Origin: Streptomyces poriferorum
GTDB taxonomy: Bacteria > Actinomycetota > Actinomycetes > Streptomycetales > Streptomycetaceae
Length of the DNA stretch: 40,350 nt
NCBI RefSeq assembly: GCF_019399235.1
Contig: NZ_JAELVH010000053.1
Coordinates: forward strand, 1-40,350
Direction of reading: 5' to 3'
The notes under the pieces are model-generated. The model made no database searches. It was not told the DNA's origin and saw nothing but the letters and a program-made list of their open reading frames with translations. The position numbers were made by a program, and so were the translations under genes. Position 1 is the stretch's first letter; each line of letters starts with the position of its first letter. This document shows positions 25,876-34,705 of the stretch, in pieces.

Positions 25876-26759
25876 CATGCCCGTGCGAGCTTTACCAGCC
25901 GGTCGGCGATCTCCCGTCCGCCCCGCTCGCCCGTGAGGACCGTGTAGTGGTTCACGTCCTTCATCGGTACCGGCTCCACCCGGGTCCCGCCCAGGTCCGC
26001 CGCCGCGAGCCGGTCCTCGTCGTACAGCCCCTGCTCCTCGTCCATCAGGCCGCGCGCCGCCCACAGCAGGGTCGCCCCGACGGGCAGCTTCCGTACCGCC
26101 GTGAGCACCTCCTCGCCGAACAGGCCGACGCCGTCCGCGCGGATCGCCTCGATCCGGCAGGACGAGCGCAGGGCGGGCTCCTCGCCCGTCAGGTCGCGCT
26201 GGATGTACGCGTCCACCTCGTCCGACCACGCGCCCGCGAACGCCGGATGCGCCCGCCAGAAGGCGCGGTAGGCGGCCCGGTCCGTGAAGGTCATCGACAG
26301 CCGGTCCATCGCCGGGCCGATCACCGCCGTCAGCAGCTCGTCGGGCGTCAGGTGTGTGGGCGCGGGGAAACCGATGCCGCCGTCGACGAGCAGCAGCGGG
26401 CCGAAGCGGTCCGGGTGCCTCACCGCGGCCAGCGCCGCCACGAACGCGCCCATCGAGTGGCCGGCCAGTACCACCCGCTCCAGGCCCAGCGCCTCGGTCA
26501 GGGCGGCCACGTCGTCCGTGTGCGCGGCGATGCCGTACGGGCCCGGGAGGCCCGAACTCCCCGCCCTGCCCCGCAGGTCGGGGGCGATCAGCGTGACGCG
26601 GCCGGCCAGCTGCCGGGCCACCGCGGCCCAGGAGAGCGCGTTGGCGGTGATGCCGTGCAGCGCCACCACCGTCGGCGCCTGCGGATCGGTGGCCGGCCAG
26701 CGCAGTGCGGCCAACTCGCCCCCGCTCACGGGGACTTTGATCTCCTCGTACGCAATCAC
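25875..26759 (-). CDS. Alpha/beta hydrolase at the end of the Liv-type operon
   Basis: This 294-residue cytoplasmic hydrolase has the oxyanion-hole HGITANALSW, an APDLRGRAGS strand, the nucleophile elbow GHSMGAF and a late DVNHYT that should carry the catalytic His. No signal peptide is present. GTG at 26759 overlaps the LivM-type permease stop by four bases, so it is the last gene of the importer operon. That position implies it hydrolyses something brought in by the transporter. Intracellular 3-hydroxybutyrate oligomers are an attractive guess given the neighbouring PHB depolymerase; amide or lactone substrates are equally allowed by the fold. Confidence 0.88.
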   Translation of the reverse strand: MIAYEEIKVPVSGGELAALRWPATDPQAPTVVALHGITANALSWAAVARQLAGRVTLIAPDLRGRAGSSGLPGPYGIAAHTDDVAALTEALGLERVVLAGHSMGAFVAALAAVRHPDRFGPLLLVDGGIGFPAPTHLTPDELLTAVIGPAMDRLSMTFTDRAAYRAFWRAHPAFAGAWSDEVDAYIQRDLTGEEPALRSSCRIEAIRADGVGLFGEEVLTAVRKLPVGATLLWAARGLMDEEQGLYDEDRLAAADLGGTRVEPVPMKDVNHYTVLTGERGGREIADRLVKLARA

Positions 26760-27868
26760 TGGTCTGCGGTCTCCTTCCGGTGGGCGACGGCCCTCAGCCT
26801 GGACGGCAGCCGGGCCAGGCCGCCGGGCAGCAGATGTACCACGGCGACGAACAGCACGCCCAGCAGGAACAGCGGCTGGGAGAGCGGGACGCGGAGCACC
26901 GCGGGCAGGTCGGCGACCGTGCCCGAGCCGGCCAGATCGCCCAGCCGGTGGTCCGCCCACGTGTAGAGGATCCCGCCGACCATCGGGCCCCAGCGGGTGC
27001 CCGAACCGCCCAGCACCACCATCACCAGCAGCGACAGCGTGAAGTCGGAGGTGGTGGTCTGGGGCGTGGAACCGCCGGTCAGGAGCAGGTGCACGATGCC
27101 GCCGAGCGCGGCGAGCGCGCCCGCGACCACGAAGGCCGTCAGCTTGAAGCCGTACGGTTTCAGGCCCAGCACCTCCACCCGGCGCTCGTTCTCCTTGATG
27201 CCCTCCCAGACGCGGCCGGTGGGGGAGCGGACCGCCCAGGCGACGACGGACAGGGTCAGCACGAGGTAGGCCAGCGCGATCCAGTAGAGATTCGCGGTGT
27301 GGTCGATGCCGACGAGCCAGGACGGCAGCAGACCGGCCGGAGCCGCCCGGCCCTCCTCGCCGCCGGTGATACCGCCGGGGTTGCGGGACACCAGGATCGA
27401 GCCCGCCTGGGCGAAGGCCAGGGTCACCATGGAGAACCCGATGCCGGTGACGCGCAGGCTCACCGACCCCAGCACGAGGGCCAGTGCGATGCCGAAGAGC
27501 AGGCCGAGGACCGCGGCGAGCGCGAAGGGCAGACCCGCCTCCAGCAGGAACACGTTGGTGGCGTAACTGCCCGAGGCGAAGTACAGGGCGTGGCCGAACG
27601 AGAGCAGTCCGGTGCGCCCGAGCAGAAGGTCGTAGCCCGTGGCCAGCGCGCCGAACAGGAGGCAGGTGGCGAGGAGCTGGAGACTGCCCGCGCTGCCGAG
27701 CGGACCGTCCAGCAGTCCGGGCACGGGCACGGCGCTGAACGGTGCGACGACCAGGAGCAGCAGGACGGCGGCGGGCCACCAGCGCAGCAGCCGGGGTGTG
27801 CCGGCCCGAGGCGCCGGGGTGACAGGGCCTTCGGTGCGCTCGTGTGTCTCGGTGGTGGGGGTGCTCAC
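26756..27868 (-). CDS. Liv-type ABC transporter permease (LivM-like)
   Basis: This integral membrane protein of 370 aa has about ten helices. It contains the family signature blocks GYDLLLGRTGLLSFGHALYFASGSYA near the first third, GIGFSMVTLAFAQ, WEGIKENERRVEVLG (cytoplasmic coupling loop) and LVMVVLGGSGTRWGPMVGG. GTG at 27868 has GGGGAGG eight bases upstream and overlaps the LivH-type stop by four bases. It forms the translocation channel with the LivH-like partner for a hydrophobic or branched acid, amide or related solute. No gene symbol is given because the substrate is unknown. Confidence 0.93.
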   Translation of the reverse strand: MSTPTTETHERTEGPVTPAPRAGTPRLLRWWPAAVLLLLVVAPFSAVPVPGLLDGPLGSAGSLQLLATCLLFGALATGYDLLLGRTGLLSFGHALYFASGSYATNVFLLEAGLPFALAAVLGLLFGIALALVLGSVSLRVTGIGFSMVTLAFAQAGSILVSRNPGGITGGEEGRAAPAGLLPSWLVGIDHTANLYWIALAYLVLTLSVVAWAVRSPTGRVWEGIKENERRVEVLGLKPYGFKLTAFVVAGALAALGGIVHLLLTGGSTPQTTTSDFTLSLLVMVVLGGSGTRWGPMVGGILYTWADHRLGDLAGSGTVADLPAVLRVPLSQPLFLLGVLFVAVVHLLPGGLARLPSRLRAVAHRKETADQ

Positions 27869-28752
27869 GCGAGCCTCCCCGTCAGTCCGCGCGGGCGGAT
27901 CAGCAGCAGCGCGGCGAGCAGGACGACGACCGCCAGATCGCCGAGGCCCGCGGCGGTGTAGTAGTTGGCGAACTGCTGGACCAGGCCGATGACGACGGAC
28001 GCCACGGCGGCGCCGGTCACCGAACCCATGCCGCCGGTGACCACGACGACGAACGCGAAGATCAGCAGCGAGGTGCCCTGGCGGGGGTCGACCGAGCCGA
28101 AGTACAGCCCGCCCAGCGCCCCGCCGAGGGCCGCGGCGCAGCCCCCGATCGCGAAGACGAGCGTGAACGCCCTGCGGACGTCGATGCCGAGCGCGGTGAC
28201 CATGGCCCGGTCCTCGACGCCCGCCCGTACGACGAGTCCGTGCCGGGTCCGGCCCAGGAAGAGCCGGAGCGCCACCAGGACCACGACGGCCGCCGCGATC
28301 AGGACGAGGCGGTTGACCGGGACCTGGGCGCCCAGCAGCCCGAAGGTGCCGGACAGGGCCTCGGGCCCGGGGAAGGTCCGGGCGTCCGGGCCCCAGATGC
28401 CCGACAGCAGCGCCGGGACGGCGAGCCCCACCCCGACCGTGGCCAGCACCTGCTCGCGCGGCCGGGTGTAGAGCGGGCGGACGACGGCGAGTTCCAGGAG
28501 TACGGCGGCCGCGGTGCCCACCGCCGTACCGAACAGGACCGCGAGGACGAAGCCGGCGCCGCCGGGTCCCGCGCCGGGCAGGTTCCCGGACGCCGCCCAC
28601 CAGGTGCCGTACGCACCGATGGACAGCAGCGCCCCGTGCGCGAAGTTGAGGACGTCCATCAGGCCGAAGATCAGGGAGAGTCCGGACGCGATGAGGAAGT
28701 AGAGGGCCCCCAGACCGAGTCCGGTCATGGTGAGCAGGACGAGGGTGGACAT
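27865..28752 (-). CDS. Liv-type ABC transporter permease (LivH-like)
   Basis: The 295-residue integral membrane protein begins with a helix containing GLGLGALYFLIASGLSLIFG and then MDVLNFAHGALLSIGAY, the hallmark of LivH permeases. Later blocks are TRHGLVVRAGVEDR and VVVTGGMGSVTGA. ATG at 28752 overlaps the LivF-type stop by one base (TGATG), and its own stop overlaps the LivM-type start. It is the partner channel subunit of the 26756-27868 product. Confidence 0.93.
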   Translation of the reverse strand: MSTLVLLTMTGLGLGALYFLIASGLSLIFGLMDVLNFAHGALLSIGAYGTWWAASGNLPGAGPGGAGFVLAVLFGTAVGTAAAVLLELAVVRPLYTRPREQVLATVGVGLAVPALLSGIWGPDARTFPGPEALSGTFGLLGAQVPVNRLVLIAAAVVVLVALRLFLGRTRHGLVVRAGVEDRAMVTALGIDVRRAFTLVFAIGGCAAALGGALGGLYFGSVDPRQGTSLLIFAFVVVVTGGMGSVTGAAVASVVIGLVQQFANYYTAAGLGDLAVVVLLAALLLIRPRGLTGRLA

Positions 28753-29495
28753 CAGGAATCCGCCTCCGCGGTGTGAGGGGTCAGCGGTCCGTGGCCCACG
28801 CCGAGCAGCCTGCGGGCCGCCTCCGCGTCGCCGAGCAGTTCGTCCGCCGGGCCCCGGTGAGCGGTCCGGCCGTCGGCCAGCACGACACAGTGCGCGGCCA
28901 GCCGGCGCACGACGGCGAGGTTCTGCTCCACGAGCAGCACCGGCACCGCCTCGGCGGCCCGCTCCAGCACCTGTGCGACCTCGGTGACCACCTTCGGCGC
29001 GAGGCCCTTGGTCGGTTCGTCCGCGATGATCAGCCGGTTGGTGTTGAGCAGGGTGCGGCCGATGGCGACCATCTGCTGCTGGCCGCCGGACAGTGTCCCG
29101 GCCAACTGCCGCGCCCGCTGCTTCAGTTCGGGGAAGAGTTCATGGACCAGTGCGTAGGCCGGCTCGCCCGCGCCGCGCCGTTCCGCCAGCCGCAGGTTCT
29201 CCGCCACGGTCAGCCCGGCGAAGACGCCCCGGTCCTCGGGGGCGTAGCCGATCCCGCGCCGGACCAGCGCGTGCGTCGGCAGCGCCACGGTCTCCTCGCC
29301 GTCGAGGCGGACGCTGCCGCTGCGCGGGACGAGGCCGAGGATGCCCCGTACGGTCGTGGTCTTGCCGGCCCCGTTGCGGCCGAGCAGGGCGGTCACGCCG
29401 TGGCCGGCGACGTCCAGGCCGACGCCGTGCAGGATGTGGCGGCCACCGATCAGGACCCGCAGGTCCGTCACGTCGAGCAGGGGTTGCTCCGTCAC
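28752..29495 (-). CDS. Liv-type ABC transporter ATPase (LivF-like)
   Basis: This 247-residue ATPase has Walker A GRNGAGKTT, a YAPEDRGVFAGLTVAENL Q-loop region, signature LSGGQQQM and Walker B LIIADEPTKGLAP with VEQN at the switch. The EDRGVF and VEQN sequences mark it as the LivF rather than LivG subunit. GTG at 29495 overlaps the LivG-type stop by four bases. Confidence 0.93.
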   Translation of the reverse strand: MTEQPLLDVTDLRVLIGGRHILHGVGLDVAGHGVTALLGRNGAGKTTTVRGILGLVPRSGSVRLDGEETVALPTHALVRRGIGYAPEDRGVFAGLTVAENLRLAERRGAGEPAYALVHELFPELKQRARQLAGTLSGGQQQMVAIGRTLLNTNRLIIADEPTKGLAPKVVTEVAQVLERAAEAVPVLLVEQNLAVVRRLAAHCVVLADGRTAHRGPADELLGDAEAARRLLGVGHGPLTPHTAEADS

Positions 29496-30286
29496 AGCCC
29501 CTCCCCGAGGTAGGCCTGCTGCACGGTCGGGTCGGCGGTCACGGCTTCGGGGGTGTCCAGGGCGAGGAGGCGCCCGTGGTGCATCACGGCGAGCCGGTCC
29601 GCGAGGCCCAGCAGGACATCCATGTGGTGCTCGACCATGAGGACCGTGCGGCCCTCCTCCCGGTGCAGGGTGCGGATCAGTTCGGTCAGCGCCGGGACCT
29701 CCTCGGCGCTCACCCCGGCCATCGGCTCGTCGAGCAGCATCAGCCGGGGCTCGCCCACCAGCAGCACGGCGAGCTCCAGCTTCCGCTTCTCGCCGTGCGA
29801 CAGTTCGGCGGCCGTGGCCCGGGCCCGGTGGCCGAGACCGGTGCGCTCCAGAACTCCGGCGACATCGGCGGTGAACGGGTCGGCGCGCCGCCAGAGGCGG
29901 TACGAGCCGCCCCGGGCGGCCTGCGCGGCCAGCCGGACGTGGTCGGCCACCGTCATCGCGGGCCAGAGGCTGGAGGTCTGGAACGTCCGGCCGATGCCGC
30001 GCCGGGCGCGGAGGTGCGCGGGCCGGTCCGTGATGTCCGCGCCGTCCAGCGCGATCGTGCCGGCGGTGGGCAGGGTCAGTCCGCTGATCAGGTTGAACAG
30101 GGATGTCTTGCCCGCCCCGTTGGGGCCGATGAAGGCGAGGAACTCGCCCTCGCGGACGCTCAGGGTGATGTCCTGGACGATGGTCGCGCCGCCGACGCTC
30201 CAGCCGGTTCCGTCCAGCCGGAGCACCGGGTCCGCGGGGTCCGCCGGGCCGCCGTCCTGGCGCCCGGGGGTGTGGGGTGCGCTCAC
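29492..30286 (-). CDS. Liv-type ABC transporter ATPase (LivG-like)
   Basis: This 264-residue ATPase has Walker A GPNGAGKTS, IGRTFQTSSLWPAMTVADHV, signature LSHGEKRKLE and Walker B LMLLDEPMAGVS, then VEHHMDV. The RTFQ and VEHHMD motifs identify the LivG subunit. An extra 20-residue acidic/Pro-rich N-terminus precedes the first strand. GTG at 30286 lies three bases after the binding-protein gene's stop. It pairs with the LivF-like protein to power the importer. Confidence 0.93.
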   Translation of the reverse strand: MSAPHTPGRQDGGPADPADPVLRLDGTGWSVGGATIVQDITLSVREGEFLAFIGPNGAGKTSLFNLISGLTLPTAGTIALDGADITDRPAHLRARRGIGRTFQTSSLWPAMTVADHVRLAAQAARGGSYRLWRRADPFTADVAGVLERTGLGHRARATAAELSHGEKRKLELAVLLVGEPRLMLLDEPMAGVSAEEVPALTELIRTLHREEGRTVLMVEHHMDVLLGLADRLAVMHHGRLLALDTPEAVTADPTVQQAYLGEGL

Positions 30287-30289
30287 GGT

Positions 30290-31546
30290 TCAGCCCGCCG
30301 AGGGCTTCGCGGGCGGCGCCACGGTGTCCATCGCCTCGGTGTCCAGCAGCTCCGGCTTCAGGGCGGCGCCCTTGCCGGACAGCCGGGCCACGAACATCGG
30401 CTGGAGCAGCGCGTGGTCCTCGGCCCGGACCTGCTGCTTGCCCTTGGCCCCGTCGAAGGTCCAGCCCTCCAGGGCCTTCACCATCGCGTCCGGGTCGGTG
30501 GCGCTGCCCTCGGCGACGGCGTGCACGATCATCTGGGCGGCGGCGAAGCCGTCCGGGGTGAACAGGTCGGGCGTGCCGCCGGCCTTCGTCACCGATTCGA
30601 GCATGGCCTTCTCCACGGCGTTGCCGCCGCCCGCACCCGGGAAGTAGTGCGCCAGGAACGACACCTTGGCCCCGGCCGCCCCGAAGACCGGGTACGAGGC
30701 GGTCCCGGCGAGCCCGGTGACGACCTTGCCCGCGCCCAGCACGCCCTGCTGGTCCAGCGCGGTCCACAGCGCCGGGGCGGTCGAGCCGGCCCAGGCGACG
30801 AAGACCAGGTCCGGCCCGCCCGCCTTGACCTGCCGGGCGAACGGGGTGAGGTCCGTCGCACTGGGCGGCGCCAGCACGGAGCCGACCTTCGCGCCCTTCG
30901 CGCCGAGCACCGCCTTCACGGCGGCGACGTTGGCCTGGCCGAACGTGGAGTCCTGGGCGAGGACCGTGACCTTCTTGCCCCCGGCGTCGCCGAGCATCGC
31001 GCCCGCCGTCAGGATGTCCTGGTAGGACTGCCGGCCCGAGCGGAACGTGTAGTCGTTGACGCCGGTCACCGCGTCGGTGGCCGCCGGGCCGCTGACGTAC
31101 AGCACCTTGTTCTGCGCGGCGAGCGGTGCCATCTGGAGGGCGACGCCGGAGTCGGTGGTGCCGGCCAGCACCTTGTAGCCCTTGCCGATCAGGTTCTTCG
31201 CGGCGGAGACGGCCTTGCCGGGGTCACCCGCGTCGTCCTGCTCGGTGGCCTCGATGCGGTGGCCGGCGACCTTGCCGGTGCCCTTGGTCGCGTAGTCCAG
31301 GCCTGCCATGAAGCCGTCGCGGTACTGCTTGCCGTAGTCCGCGAGCAGTCCGGTCCGGGAGTAGACCAGGCCGACCTTCACGGTCGCGTCGTCGGACTTC
31401 CCGGACCCGCCGGCCCCGGAGTCGCCCGCCGTGCCGGCGGCGGTGCAGCCGGTCAGCAGCAGACCGGCGGCGGCCAGGACGGCGACGGCACGGATGTCGG
31501 TGAGGGATCTGCGGGATCTGCTGGCTCGGCTGGTTCTGCGACGCAT
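30290..31546 (-). CDS. Liv-type ABC transporter substrate-binding lipoprotein
   Basis: The 418-residue lipoprotein has a basic N-region, a hydrophobic helix and lipobox LLTGC (Cys34), then the leucine/amide-binding periplasmic fold beginning VKVGLVYSRTGLLADYGKQ with EATEQDDAGDPGKAVSAAKNLI. These are typical of type I binding proteins for branched amino acids, amides or short organic acids. ATG at 31546 has GAGGAG nine bases upstream. It is the first gene of the transporter operon and probably has its own promoter in the 136 bases below the TetR gene, although read-through is possible. Confidence 0.93.
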   Translation of the reverse strand: MRRRTSRASRSRRSLTDIRAVAVLAAAGLLLTGCTAAGTAGDSGAGGSGKSDDATVKVGLVYSRTGLLADYGKQYRDGFMAGLDYATKGTGKVAGHRIEATEQDDAGDPGKAVSAAKNLIGKGYKVLAGTTDSGVALQMAPLAAQNKVLYVSGPAATDAVTGVNDYTFRSGRQSYQDILTAGAMLGDAGGKKVTVLAQDSTFGQANVAAVKAVLGAKGAKVGSVLAPPSATDLTPFARQVKAGGPDLVFVAWAGSTAPALWTALDQQGVLGAGKVVTGLAGTASYPVFGAAGAKVSFLAHYFPGAGGGNAVEKAMLESVTKAGGTPDLFTPDGFAAAQMIVHAVAEGSATDPDAMVKALEGWTFDGAKGKQQVRAEDHALLQPMFVARLSGKGAALKPELLDTEAMDTVAPPAKPSAG

Positions 31547-31682
31547 GGTGACCGGCTCCTCGGCGTGTTCCTGTGATGTCGCCGAACCGTATGAAGACCG
31601 TGCCGTCGTCGATATGGTGCAGGGAACCCCACCTGACCCGGGAGGCGTGTGGGCGCCGCACATGGGCAGGGTTGGGATCGAG

Positions 31683-32303
31683 TCAGGGAGCCGGATCCGG
31701 TTCCGTCAGGTCGATCAGCCGGCAGACCGTCTCGATGTCGATCTTGACCTGCGCGATCGACGCCCGGCCGGACAGCCAGGTGATCAGTGCCGAGTGCCAG
31801 GTGTGCTCGATGACCCGGACGGCCGAGAGCTGTTCGAGCGTCGGGTGCTCCAGCCCCATCGCGTCCAGGATGATCGCCGTCGTGAGCCGCGAGACCGTGT
31901 CCACCTCGGGGCTGACGCTGCGGTCGGCGAAGGTCAGGGCGCGCACCATCGCGTCCGCCAGATGCGGTTCGCGCTGCATCGCGCGGAAGGCCCGCATCAG
32001 GGTGTCGGCGACCCGTTCCGCCGCGTCGTCCCCGGCCGGGGGCCGTTTGCGGAGCGTGCCGTGCATGTGCTGGAGCTGGTCCTGCATGGTGGCGACCAGC
32101 AGATGGACCTTGGACGGGAAGTAGCGGTACAGGGTGCCCAGGGCCACCCCCGCGGCCTCCGCCACCTCGCGCATCTGGACGGCCTCGAACCCGCCCCTGC
32201 TGGCGAGCTGGGCGCTGGCGTGCAGGATACGGCGGCGGCGGGCCTCCTGGCGTTCCGTCAGGGGTGGCGATGCCGGTCTGGCTTCCGCTGTCATGTGTTC
32301 CAT
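31683..32303 (-). CDS. kstR: TetR-family repressor, KstR-like
   Basis: This 206-residue regulator strongly resembles mycobacterial KstR, the repressor of cholesterol-catabolism genes that is released by a steroid-acyl-CoA. The DNA-binding domain (about 15-65) reads RRRRILHASAQLASRGG then FEAVQMREVAEAAGVALG and TLYRYFPSKVHLLV, almost word for word the KstR helix-turn-helix. The ligand domain keeps AMQREPHLADAMVRAL..FAD, EVD and the WLSGRAS block. ATG at 32303 (MEHM) is preferred; ATG 32294 is possible. A perfect KstR box lies 153 bases upstream, between this gene and the divergent GT4 operon, and four further boxes lie elsewhere in the window. Confidence 0.88.
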   Translation of the reverse strand: MEHMTAEARPASPPLTERQEARRRRILHASAQLASRGGFEAVQMREVAEAAGVALGTLYRYFPSKVHLLVATMQDQLQHMHGTLRKRPPAGDDAAERVADTLMRAFRAMQREPHLADAMVRALTFADRSVSPEVDTVSRLTTAIILDAMGLEHPTLEQLSAVRVIEHTWHSALITWLSGRASIAQVKIDIETVCRLIDLTEPDPAP

Positions 32304-32455
32304 CCCGAGGCTTCTCTCCGCGGCCGCGAGGCTGCGGCGGCCGGTCCGGCGGCGCACAGCATGCCAGGGTGTGTGCCGTGGCGCGAATCACCTGATCCGG
32401 CCGTTGTACCGTTGCTACCTGCCGGTAGATTCGTAGCTCATTGAACGGTCCGGTC

Positions 32456-32469
32456 TATAACTTGTTCTA
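32456..32469. promoter_or_regulatory. Perfect KstR-type operator between kstR and the GT4 operon
   Basis: tataacttgttcta fits TNNAACNNGTTNNA at all eight fixed positions. It is placed to autoregulate the repressor and also lies 55 bases upstream of the GT4 start, near TTGAAC (32441-32446), so it may control that operon too. Confidence 0.78.
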
Positions 32470-32523
32470 GATTAGCGCGAGCGGATACGCTCCGGCGGAC
32501 ACGCAGTGAGAAGGGGGCCGAGT

Positions 32524-33864
32524 GTGACCGCTGAGGCCATAGAGTCGGGCCCCCGTACGGGCGCCGATACGTCGGACGCAGGCGCCGGCCCGGCCGGCGA
32601 CCGGCCCCTGCGCATCGCGCTCCTCACGTACAAGGGCAATCCGTACTGCGGCGGCCAGGGCGTCTACGTACGCCACCTCGCCCGGGAGCTCGCCCGTCTC
32701 GGCCACAGCGTCGAGGTGATCGGCGCCCAGCCCTATCCCGTGCTCGACGAGGGCGTCCCGCTCACCGAGCTGCCGAGCCTGGACCTCTACCGGCAGCCCG
32801 ACCCGTTCCGCACCCCGAAGCGCGGCGAGTACCGCGACTGGATCGACGCCGCCGAGGTCGCCACCATGTGGACCGGCGGCTTCCCCGAACCGCTCACCTT
32901 CAGCCTGCGAGCCCGGCGCCACCTCGCGGCCCGGCGCGGCGAGTTCGACGTGATCCACGACAACCAGACGCTCGGCTACGGGCTCCTCGCCGACCTGGGC
33001 GCCCCGCTCGTCACCACGATCCACCACCCGATCACCGTCGACCGGCAGCTCGACCTGGACGCCGCCCCGACCCGTCGCCGCCGCGCCTCGGTACGCCGCT
33101 GGTACGCCTTCACCCGCATGCAGAAGCGGGTCGCGCGCAAACTGCCGTCCGTGCTCACCGTCTCGGGCTCCTCCAAGCAGGAGATCGTCGACCACCTCGG
33201 TGTGGACCCCCGTCGCGTCCGTGTCGTGCACATCGGCGCCGACACCGATCTGTGGTCGCCCGACGCATCCGTCGCCGAGGTGCCCGGCCGGATCGTCACC
33301 ACCTCCAGCGCCGACGTCCCGCTCAAGGGCCTCGTCCACCTCGTCGAGGCGCTGGCCAAGCTCCGTACCGACAACCCCGCCGCGCACCTGGTCGTCGTCG
33401 GCCGCCGCGCCGAGGACGGCCCGGTCGCCCAGGCCATCGAACGGCACGGACTCGGGGACGCCGTCGAGTTCGTCAAGGGCATCAGCGACACCGAACTCGT
33501 CGACCTGGTGCGCAGCGCCCAGATCGCCTGCGTCCCCTCGCTGTACGAGGGCTTCTCGCTGCCCGCCGCCGAGGCCATGGCCACCGGCACCCCGCTCGTC
33601 GCCACCACCGGCGGTGCGATCCCCGAGGTCGCGGGCCCGGACGGCGAAACCTGTCTGGCGGTCCCGCCCGCCGACCCCGGCGCCCTGGCCGACGCGCTCG
33701 GCCGGCTGCTCGGCGACCCGGAGCTGCGTACCCGGCTCGGGGCGGCGGGCCGCGCACGGGTCCTCGCCCGGTTCACCTGGAAGCAGGCGGCCATCGGCAC
33801 GGCCGCGCTGTACCGGGAGGCGATCGCGGCCCGCGCCGCGACCGGCCCCGGCGGCCGAAGGTGA
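32524..33864 (+). CDS. GT4-family glycosyltransferase
   Basis: This 446-residue GT-B enzyme has an N-terminal Gly-rich acceptor domain (NPYCGGQGVYVRHLARELARLGH region at about 40-60) and a C-terminal nucleotide-sugar domain with HIGADTDLW, a conserved SSADVPLKGL, and the E-x7-E retaining signature in SLYEGFSLPAAEAMATGTP. GTG at 32524 has GAAGGGGG upstream; GTG 32506 sits on that site. The product adds a sugar, with retention, to an unknown lipid or glycan. It is the first gene of a tight three-gene operon with a methyltransferase and an alpha-barrel protein, downstream of a KstR box. Confidence 0.9.
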   Translation: MTAEAIESGPRTGADTSDAGAGPAGDRPLRIALLTYKGNPYCGGQGVYVRHLARELARLGHSVEVIGAQPYPVLDEGVPLTELPSLDLYRQPDPFRTPKRGEYRDWIDAAEVATMWTGGFPEPLTFSLRARRHLAARRGEFDVIHDNQTLGYGLLADLGAPLVTTIHHPITVDRQLDLDAAPTRRRRASVRRWYAFTRMQKRVARKLPSVLTVSGSSKQEIVDHLGVDPRRVRVVHIGADTDLWSPDASVAEVPGRIVTTSSADVPLKGLVHLVEALAKLRTDNPAAHLVVVGRRAEDGPVAQAIERHGLGDAVEFVKGISDTELVDLVRSAQIACVPSLYEGFSLPAAEAMATGTPLVATTGGAIPEVAGPDGETCLAVPPADPGALADALGRLLGDPELRTRLGAAGRARVLARFTWKQAAIGTAALYREAIAARAATGPGGRR

Positions 33865-33928
33865 CGACGCTCCTCACCCGCATCCTTCCTCTCCGACTCC
33901 GACCCCTCGACCGCGAAAGCAGGCATTC

Positions 33929-34705
33929 GTGCTGACCGTGGACTTCACCCGCTTCCCGCTCGCCGCAGGCGACCGAGTGCTCGACCTGGGCTGCGGCGCC
34001 GGACGCCACGCCTTCGAGTGCTACCGGCGCGGCGCCCAGGTCGTGGCGCTCGACCAGAACGGGGAGGAGATCCGCGAGGTCGCGAAGTGGTTCGCCGCGA
34101 TGAAGGAGGCCGGGGAGGCGCCCGAGGGTGCCACCGCCACCGCGATGGAGGGCGACGCGCTCAACCTGCCGTTCCCCGACGCGTCCTTCGACGTCGTGAT
34201 CATCTCCGAGGTCATGGAGCACATCCCGGACGACAAGGGCGTGCTCGCCGAGATGGTCCGGGTCCTGAAGCCCGGCGGCCGGATCGCGATCACCGTGCCG
34301 CGCTACGGCCCCGAGAAGGTCTGCTGGACGCTCTCCGACGCCTACCACGAGGTGGAGGGCGGTCACATCCGCATCTACAAGGCCGACGAACTGCTGGGCA
34401 AGATCCGCGGCGCCGGCCTCAAGCCGTACGGCAGCCATCACGCCCACGCCCTGCACTCGCCGTACTGGTGGCTCAAGTGCGCCTTCGGTGTCGACAACGA
34501 CAAGGCGCTGCCGGTGCGGGCGTACCACAAGCTGCTCGTCTGGGACATCATGAAGAAGCCGACGGTCACCCGGGTCGCCGAGCAGCTGCTCAACCCGGTC
34601 GTCGGCAAGTCCTTCGTGGCCTACGCGACCAAGCCGCACCTGCCCGTCGCCGCGGCCGCCCCGGCCCCCGCGCGGGCCGACGACTCCGCCAGGGCCGAGG
34701 CGTGA
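33929..34705 (+). CDS. Class I SAM-dependent methyltransferase
   Basis: The 258-residue protein has the SAM-binding motif I VLDLGCGAGRHAFE (about 18-31), an acidic motif II region VVALDQNGEEI, then GDALNLPFPDASFDVVIISEVMEHI and the post-motif RVLKPGGRIAITVPRY. These are typical of the UbiE/Methyltransf_11 group that methylates small molecules or lipids. GTG at 33929 is weakly supported by AGCAGG upstream, 64 bases after the GT4 stop. A disordered Ala/Pro tail ends the protein, and its stop overlaps the next start by four bases. The acceptor is unknown. Confidence 0.9.
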   Translation: MLTVDFTRFPLAAGDRVLDLGCGAGRHAFECYRRGAQVVALDQNGEEIREVAKWFAAMKEAGEAPEGATATAMEGDALNLPFPDASFDVVIISEVMEHIPDDKGVLAEMVRVLKPGGRIAITVPRYGPEKVCWTLSDAYHEVEGGHIRIYKADELLGKIRGAGLKPYGSHHAHALHSPYWWLKCAFGVDNDKALPVRAYHKLLVWDIMKKPTVTRVAEQLLNPVVGKSFVAYATKPHLPVAAAAPAPARADDSARAEA

